From positions 445,557-455,556 of the forward strand of contig KV908420.1 of the NCBI GenBank assembly GCA_002005505.1: a stretch of 10,000 bases of DNA, in the 5' to 3' direction. Shown in pieces: positions 1 to 10,000 of this stretch. The DNA is from Botryococcus braunii (Eukaryota; Chlorophyta; Trebouxiophyceae). Position numbers and translations under genes: made by a program. The notes beneath the pieces were generated by a model. That model had not been told where the DNA came from. It did no database searches and saw only the letters and a program-made list of their open reading frames with translations. Numbering within the stretch: position 1 is the stretch's first letter; every line of letters begins with the position of its first letter.

Positions 1-2902
<2,902 letters not shown>

Positions 2903-3180
2903 TGTTCACTCCCTGGTGCGAGCAACTATCGTCCACTATCGCACAGCATCGAAGAAAACTAGTCCCACGCTTCGGTGCAGCTTGCACGACTCGAGCGAAG
3001 CGAAACGGATTTCGGGGGCTGGCTGCAAATCCGACAAGCGGTGATTACTCGATGGGCGTCAAATTCAAAAGACGTCACTACTTGCTTGCCTCTACTGAAA
3101 CAGGCAACCATCCAACACCGTGATGGTATCGCGAATCGAACAGGCGATAGTATCGCCGCGATACGCATTTTTTGATGCTA
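2903..3180 (-). promoter_or_regulatory. Presumed promoter region of the F-box/WD40 gene
   Basis: This is the upstream flank of the start codon at 2902. I see no TATA box and cannot place a transcription start. The only distinctive element is the nested TATCGC/GCGATA palindrome at 3126-3164. The call rests on position. Confidence 0.35.
3126..3164. repeat. Nested palindrome with four TATCGC/GCGATA boxes
   Basis: The outer arms GTATCGCG (3126-3133) and CGCGATAC (3157-3164) are perfect reverse complements. Inside, GGCGATA-G-TATCGCC (3143-3157) is another perfect palindrome around one base. It lies 224-262 bases upstream of the F-box gene's ATG. It could be a paired transcription-factor site or a mobile-element end. 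Confidence 0.7.
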
Positions 3181-3533
3181 GGGGGTCCGCTCGCAGCGGG
3201 CGAGGAAATGCACGCGGTAGAAGTCTGGACCCCAGGCCGGGTCGCCCGTGTCGGCGACCCAAGGGCGGTGCTCACACCGCGCTTGACAGCACGGCGCGCT
3301 GATATTACGGGCCCACAACCTGAAGGGACATTACCAAGTCGCTGCCACGTCAACGTAGCTTCAAAACAGATGCCTTGGGGCTGATCCTCTAACGACAGGC
3401 CTGGGGATTGCAAGTTGCAACTGCTCTGGTTGAGGGAAACGCTCCGGCTTGCAGAAACGGGTGAGAGGGTTGGAAAATCTTGAAACCTTGTGTTACATGG
3501 TCCCTCTAGAGATCTAATGACATGGTCTCCAAC

Positions 3534-3584
3534 GTCGGTCGGAAGGCTCTAGTACTTGATCAACTCGTGAGTCTTCCAACCGAC
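3534..3584. repeat. Inverted repeat, 12-bp arms
   Basis: GTCGGTCGGAAG at 3534-3545 pairs with CTTCCAACCGAC at 3573-3584 with one mismatch, around a 27-base loop. No gene is assigned here. Confidence 0.7.
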
Positions 3585-3973
3585 TTTTGAGGGTTCTTTG
3601 CACAACATGCGCCTGAAGAACTGTGAAGGTGGTTTGCAAGCACCATCCCGCACGTGGTGGGAGAGAACAAGGCGAACTTTGATTGGGAATTGCAGGTAGT
3701 GAATCACAATGGGCAATTTATGCCTCATCTTCCACATCTTGGCCCCACGGTGATAAATGACAGCATTTATTATACAGAGTGAAGCCTATCCTAACCGCCT
3801 CATCAGTAGCCTGATCATAGAAGCCTATCCTAACCTCATGAGTAATGTTATCAATATTATAATGACAGCATTTCTACATTCTTTTTTTTGGGGGAGGGGG
3901 TTGGCTTAAAGGGGAGATTGTCAGAGTTGCAGGATGTTTGCGAATACCTGCTGCTATCAATAACTATGTAATG

Positions 3974-3991
3974 ACTGTCAATATTGACAGT
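3974..3991. repeat. Perfect 18-bp palindrome
   Basis: The half-site ACTGTCAAT is followed directly by its exact reverse complement, ATTGACAGT. It sits in AT-rich intergenic DNA. Confidence 0.85.
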
Positions 3992-4102
3992 GATTAGATT
4001 CAGTACCTGATTGAACCCCTGGACTTTGAAAACCAAGTTCTCAAAGAGAGCTAACGAGGTCTCCCAGGAGGTAAGCTGCAATATTGATTAATTATAATTA
4101 AT

Positions 4103-4122
4103 TGGCAATTTATTAATTGCCA
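4103..4122. repeat. Hairpin TGGCAATT-TATT-AATTGCCA
   Basis: An 8-bp perfect stem with a 4-base loop in AT-rich DNA. A longer-range inverted repeat overlaps it: CATCAATGCATGGA (4121-4134) and its near-complement at 4198-4211, one mismatch in 14. Confidence 0.75.
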
Positions 4123-4678
4123 TCAATGCATGGATCTAGCGACAGCTGCAGCGGGTGCATGTCTCATATATGTAAGTGGTGAAGCAATTGCAATGTATCC
4201 GTGCATTGATGTGATTTTGTCGTGGGTTCAGGACGTTACAGAAGTTCATGAGCTACTGCAATGTTGAGGATAATGTTATAAAATGGGAATCATTAGTGTA
4301 TACTTAATAAATTTGATCACACATCTGATGGGATTTCCTTGGCTGGGTTTGATTGTTTTGAAGAGGTCAAATAAGGGACATGAGCATAAGGTACAGTTCC
4401 ACTAGATATTGTACTTATGGTATACTTCATGTACAGATTAAATATACAGGTATAGCAAGTCATAATAATACATGTGACTTATGTTTGAGTAGTTAATATG
4501 GTGAAATGGGCCTGCAGACTGAACCCTGAGGTGTACAGGGTGGTTTACGGACTTAAAGATGAGATCCGGGGTGCAAGTACGGTACTTATGGGTAGATTCG
4601 AGTAAGGTGGTCGTAAATGCGCCGTCTCCGAGTGTTTTTGCCCCGGCCCCGCCGGGCTATATACGCCGGGCCTTGAAA

Positions 4679-5360
4679 GGTGGTGGTACCAAGCTCAGTT
4701 AACTGACTTCGGGGTGGTACCAAGCTCAGTAACTCAGTAACGGGGTGGTACCAAGCTCAGTTAACTCTCTGCGGGGTGGTACCAAGCTCAGTAACTCAGT
4801 AATTACTCAGTAATAATATATAACGGGGTGCTACCAAGCTCACTTGACTGACTGCGGGGTGGTACCGAGCTCAGTAACTCAGTAGCGGGGTGGTACCAAG
4901 CTCAGTTAACTGACTGCGGGGTGGGACCGAGCTCAGTAACTCAGTAACGGGGTGGTACCAAGCTCAGTTAACTGACAGCAGGATGGTACCAAGCTCAGTA
5001 ACTCAGTAACGGGGGTGGCACCAAGCTCATTTAAGTGACTGCGGGGTGGTACCAGGCTCAGTAACTCAGTAACGGGGTGGTACCAAGCTCAGTTAACTCT
5101 CTGCGGGGTGGGACCGAGCTCAGTAACTCAGTAACGGGGTGGTACCAAGCTCAGTTAACTGACAGCAAGATGGTACCAAGCTCAGTAACTCAGTAACGGG
5201 GGGTGGCACCAAGCTCATTTAAGTGACTGCGGGGTGGTACCAGGCTCAGTAACTCAGTAACGGGGTGGTACCAAGCTCAGATAACTGACTGCGCCTGCTG
5301 GATGGTACCACATACGTGCACACCTCAGTCAACTGACTGCGGGGTGATAACAAGCTCAGG
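4679..5360. repeat. Minisatellite, 31-bp units of two alternating types
   Basis: About 21 head-to-tail units share the core GGGGTGGTACCAAGCTCAG. Type A continues TTAACTGACTGC; type B continues TAACTCAGTAAC. They alternate A-B, so the working period is about 62 bp. A higher-order period of 188 bp (six units) is visible: 4921-5108 recurs from 5109 with very few differences. Most units hold the palindrome GGTACC. One B unit near 4800 carries an AT-rich expansion, and the last two units are degenerate. There are no spacers and no open frame. Confidence 0.95.
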
Positions 5361-5499
5361 TTGGCATGGTGGGCATGTAACTGTCTGCGCGTGCATGCCA
5401 GCCCTGTGCACAGCCATATAATCCACGTGCGTCCGCCCTTAACAGGGCCTGTAGGGGGCCCTAGCAAGGACTAGTAAGGACTTATACGTAAGCAAATTG

Positions 5500-5521
5500 G
5501 GTATAACATGCATGTTATACC
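5500..5521. repeat. Perfect 22-bp palindrome
   Basis: The half-site GGTATAACATG is followed directly by its exact reverse complement. There is no spacer, and the symmetry stops one base outside on each side. Confidence 0.9.
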
Positions 5522-5645
5522 TCATGTTAACGGGCATACACATATATACAGACCTATATACATAAACACATACGTACATACATATATGTAATGAAGGAAC
5601 AGTCAGAGAGTACCTGGCAGCCTGCCAGTGGCAGGTTTTCTGGCT

Positions 5646-5675
5646 CACGCCCCCATAGGGCCCAATGGGGGCGTG
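5646..5675. repeat. 30-bp near-perfect palindrome, GC-rich
   Basis: CACGCCCCCAT (5646-5656) and ATGGGGGCGTG (5665-5675) are exact reverse complements. The 8-base centre AGGGCCCA is itself nearly symmetric. Its right arm overlaps the start of the 37-bp repeat. Confidence 0.9.
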
Positions 5676-5754
5676 TCCCACAACATTCATTCTACTTCCA
5701 CGTGGGGGCATGACCCACATCAATCATTATACTTGCACTATGGGGGCGTGACTG
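5667..5754 (+). repeat. Short tandem repeat of about 37 bp, with a further copy at 6009-6037
   Basis: Units start with GGGGGCGTG or GGGGGCATG at 5667, 5704 and 5742; the third is partial. The inner part CCCACAACATTCATTCTACT at 5677 recurs at 6009 with only a few substitutions over 29 bases. I do not recognise the family. Confidence 0.75.
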
Positions 5755-5799
5755 TAAGGACAACTAAACCTTGTACTTCATATGTGTGCATATGCATAT

Positions 5800-5831
5800 A
5801 CAGGATTTCCTTATGCATACGGAAATCCTGT
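5800..5831. repeat. Hairpin with 11-bp perfect stem
   Basis: ACAGGATTTCC (5800-5810) and GGAAATCCTGT (5821-5831) flank a 10-base loop TTATGCATAC. No T run follows that would suggest a terminator. Confidence 0.9.
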
Positions 5832-6560
5832 CCAGTTCTCTCGGATTGACGTTTATAATTAGATGGACGCGTACATTCTATAATTGGCCGTTCTGAGTCG
5901 CATTTAAGACGCAAACTTCACATATTGTAATCACTTTCTATCTTGTTCTTACTCAACGTCTCTCTTTGCCGGATTCATTCACTCTTCCGCTGCTTGCTAC
6001 TACAGTGACCCACAACATTCACTCTACTTGCATGTGGTGATCAACCACAGCGCCCTCATGAGATATCTTGATCCTACCACTTGCAAGGAAAATGGTCACC
6101 ATAAGGCATCATATAGACTTGCGCAGGCAGTATGCGCAGACTAGTGTAAAATCAGCGACAGCAAGCAGCACGAGGCCGGACTTCGAGTCTTCACTCTTGA
6201 TCAGTGGCCTTCACGGGGACACGCATGCATGAAGGCTCAATACTTTGCAGATAGTAGGCAGTGACCTGAGTACAGCATATACTATTCTTCTGTTTGAAAC
6301 ACGATAGTCATCTTCTTGAAGATGATCAGCACCTTTGTTCTTATCGTTCAGGCCGCCTCCACTTAACGGTGGGCAACTCACGATCATGAAGATATATACG
6401 TGATCATAACTCGTAAGTTCCACTGGGACTAGAAATCCGCTCGAACGCATTATAACATTGAAATTTGCAACATTGCTCCGTATAGCCGAATAGTGCGGTT
6501 CACTTCAGTGCATCCTGAAATACTTGAGTTGAAATCATATGTTTCATTACTGCATGCTGG

Positions 6561-6580
6561 TACCAATACCGGTATTGGTA
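6561..6580. repeat. Perfect 20-bp palindrome
   Basis: The half-site TACCAATACC is followed by its exact reverse complement. A second perfect palindrome (CCTCC-ATAT-GGAGG, 14 bp) lies at 6626-6639. Confidence 0.9.
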
Positions 6581-6861
6581 AGGAGCGCACATACCATCTG
6601 CCGTTTCTGTGCAAGCCATGCGCCACCTCCATATGGAGGACTTTAATGCCCCAAAATTGTTGAATCCTTGACGTCGACCTTGCTTGAGGAGTGGAAACCA
6701 CCAGCCAGAGAGACCACCCGCGGGAGAGACTGCCCGCGTCTGCGCGCATGCCGTAGAGGAAGATGCAGTCGTTGGTAGTCAGGAAATTAAGGTAGCTACC
6801 TATAAGAGTTACCGTTGGAAAACCTTTACCTCAGTTTTCATGAATCTTAGCGGCCGCGTCT

Positions 6862-6889
6862 GGTCACCGTATAATCAGTGACGGCGACC
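6862..6889 (-). promoter_or_regulatory. Potential RNA hairpin just after the oxidase stop codon
   Basis: In transcript sense, GGUCGCCGU pairs with ACGGUGACC around a 10-base loop. The 9-bp stem contains one G-U wobble and can be extended by a U-A pair. It starts about two bases after the TAA at 6894-6892. Its function is unknown; it could be a 3'-UTR structure or chance. Confidence 0.55.
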
Positions 6890-6891
6890 AC

Positions 6892-10000
<3,109 letters not shown>

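Larger units (their letters stand above)
3165..4678. other. Intergenic region without a supported gene
   Basis: Up to about 3420 the DNA is GC-rich and CpG-rich; beyond that it becomes AT-rich. Short open frames exist, for example on the minus strand at 3737-3549 and 3413-3078, but none shows a domain I recognise or convincing splice context. It holds hairpins at 3239-3260 (arms GGGTCGCC/GGCGACCC) and 3534-3584, a 16-bp direct repeat at 3781 and 3820 (GAAGCCTATCCTAACC), and a 13-bp direct repeat AATGACAGCATTT at 3756 and 3861. Confidence 0.6.
5361..6861. other. Intergenic region without a supported gene; palindrome-rich
   Basis: I see no protein domain on either strand. The region holds several palindromes (listed separately) and a dispersed 37-bp repeat. 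It includes the 3' flank of the oxidase gene at its right end. I found no AATAAA signal on the minus strand close to the stop codon. Confidence 0.55.

Noticed and set aside
3239..3260. tRNA or structured RNA in the GC-rich hairpin area
   Set aside because: Only one 8-bp stem is clear; no cloverleaf, T-loop or anticodon arm can be drawn.
3078..3413. Minus-strand open frame of 111 codons and overlapping plus-strand frames
   Set aside because: The DNA is GC-rich, which favours long chance frames. There is no recognisable domain, several frames are open at once, and it lies in the likely promoter flank.
3549..3737. Possible transposon-coding fragment on either strand
   Set aside because: Both strands have short open stretches with protein-like composition, but I recognise no transposase, reverse transcriptase or integrase motif.
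4679..5360. CRISPR array
   Set aside because: The 31-bp units are contiguous with no unique spacers and occur in a eukaryotic intergenic region; it is a minisatellite.
5800..5831. Bacterial-type intrinsic terminator
   Set aside because: The hairpin lacks a following T run, and the genome is eukaryotic.

Overview
This is eukaryotic nuclear DNA. It carries parts of two intron-containing genes, both on the minus strand, separated by about 4 kb of repeat-rich intergenic DNA. The left gene (window edge to 2902) encodes an F-box/WD40-repeat protein; its start codon is present and its C-terminus runs off the left edge. The right gene (6892 to beyond 10000) encodes the C-terminal half of a flavocytochrome of the NADPH oxidase/ferric reductase family; its stop codon is present and its heme-binding membrane part lies beyond the right edge. 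GT-AG introns, mixed intron sizes (84 to about 1,000 bp) and heavy dinucleotide microsatellite content fit a large repeat-rich eukaryote. A stramenopile such as a brown alga is my best guess, but the sequence does not prove it.

Layout. 1-2902: F-box/WD40 gene in seven exons, rebuilt by matching intron phase to domain sequence. Its one long intron holds TG and CT tracts. 2903-3180: presumed promoter with a nested TATCGC/GCGATA palindrome. 3181-4678: anonymous intergenic DNA with several inverted repeats. 4679-5360: a minisatellite of 31-bp units alternating in two types, with a 188-bp higher-order repeat. 5361-6891: intergenic DNA with many perfect or near-perfect palindromes, a dispersed repeat of about 37 bp, and the 3' flank of the oxidase gene. 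6892-10000: four exons of the oxidase gene, whose three introns each carry long simple-repeat tracts.

The two genes have no evident functional link. An F-box/WD40 protein would select substrates for an SCF ubiquitin ligase. The oxidase would move electrons from NADPH through FAD to heme, and then to oxygen or ferric iron. The most unusual features are the confinement of dinucleotide tracts to introns, tracts lying against splice sites, an intron able to form a long CU/AG RNA hairpin around a potential Z-DNA tract, a degenerate duplicate of an exon's acceptor region, and the palindromes between the genes. I found no clear new system, no transposon protein, no rRNA or tRNA, and no CRISPR array.
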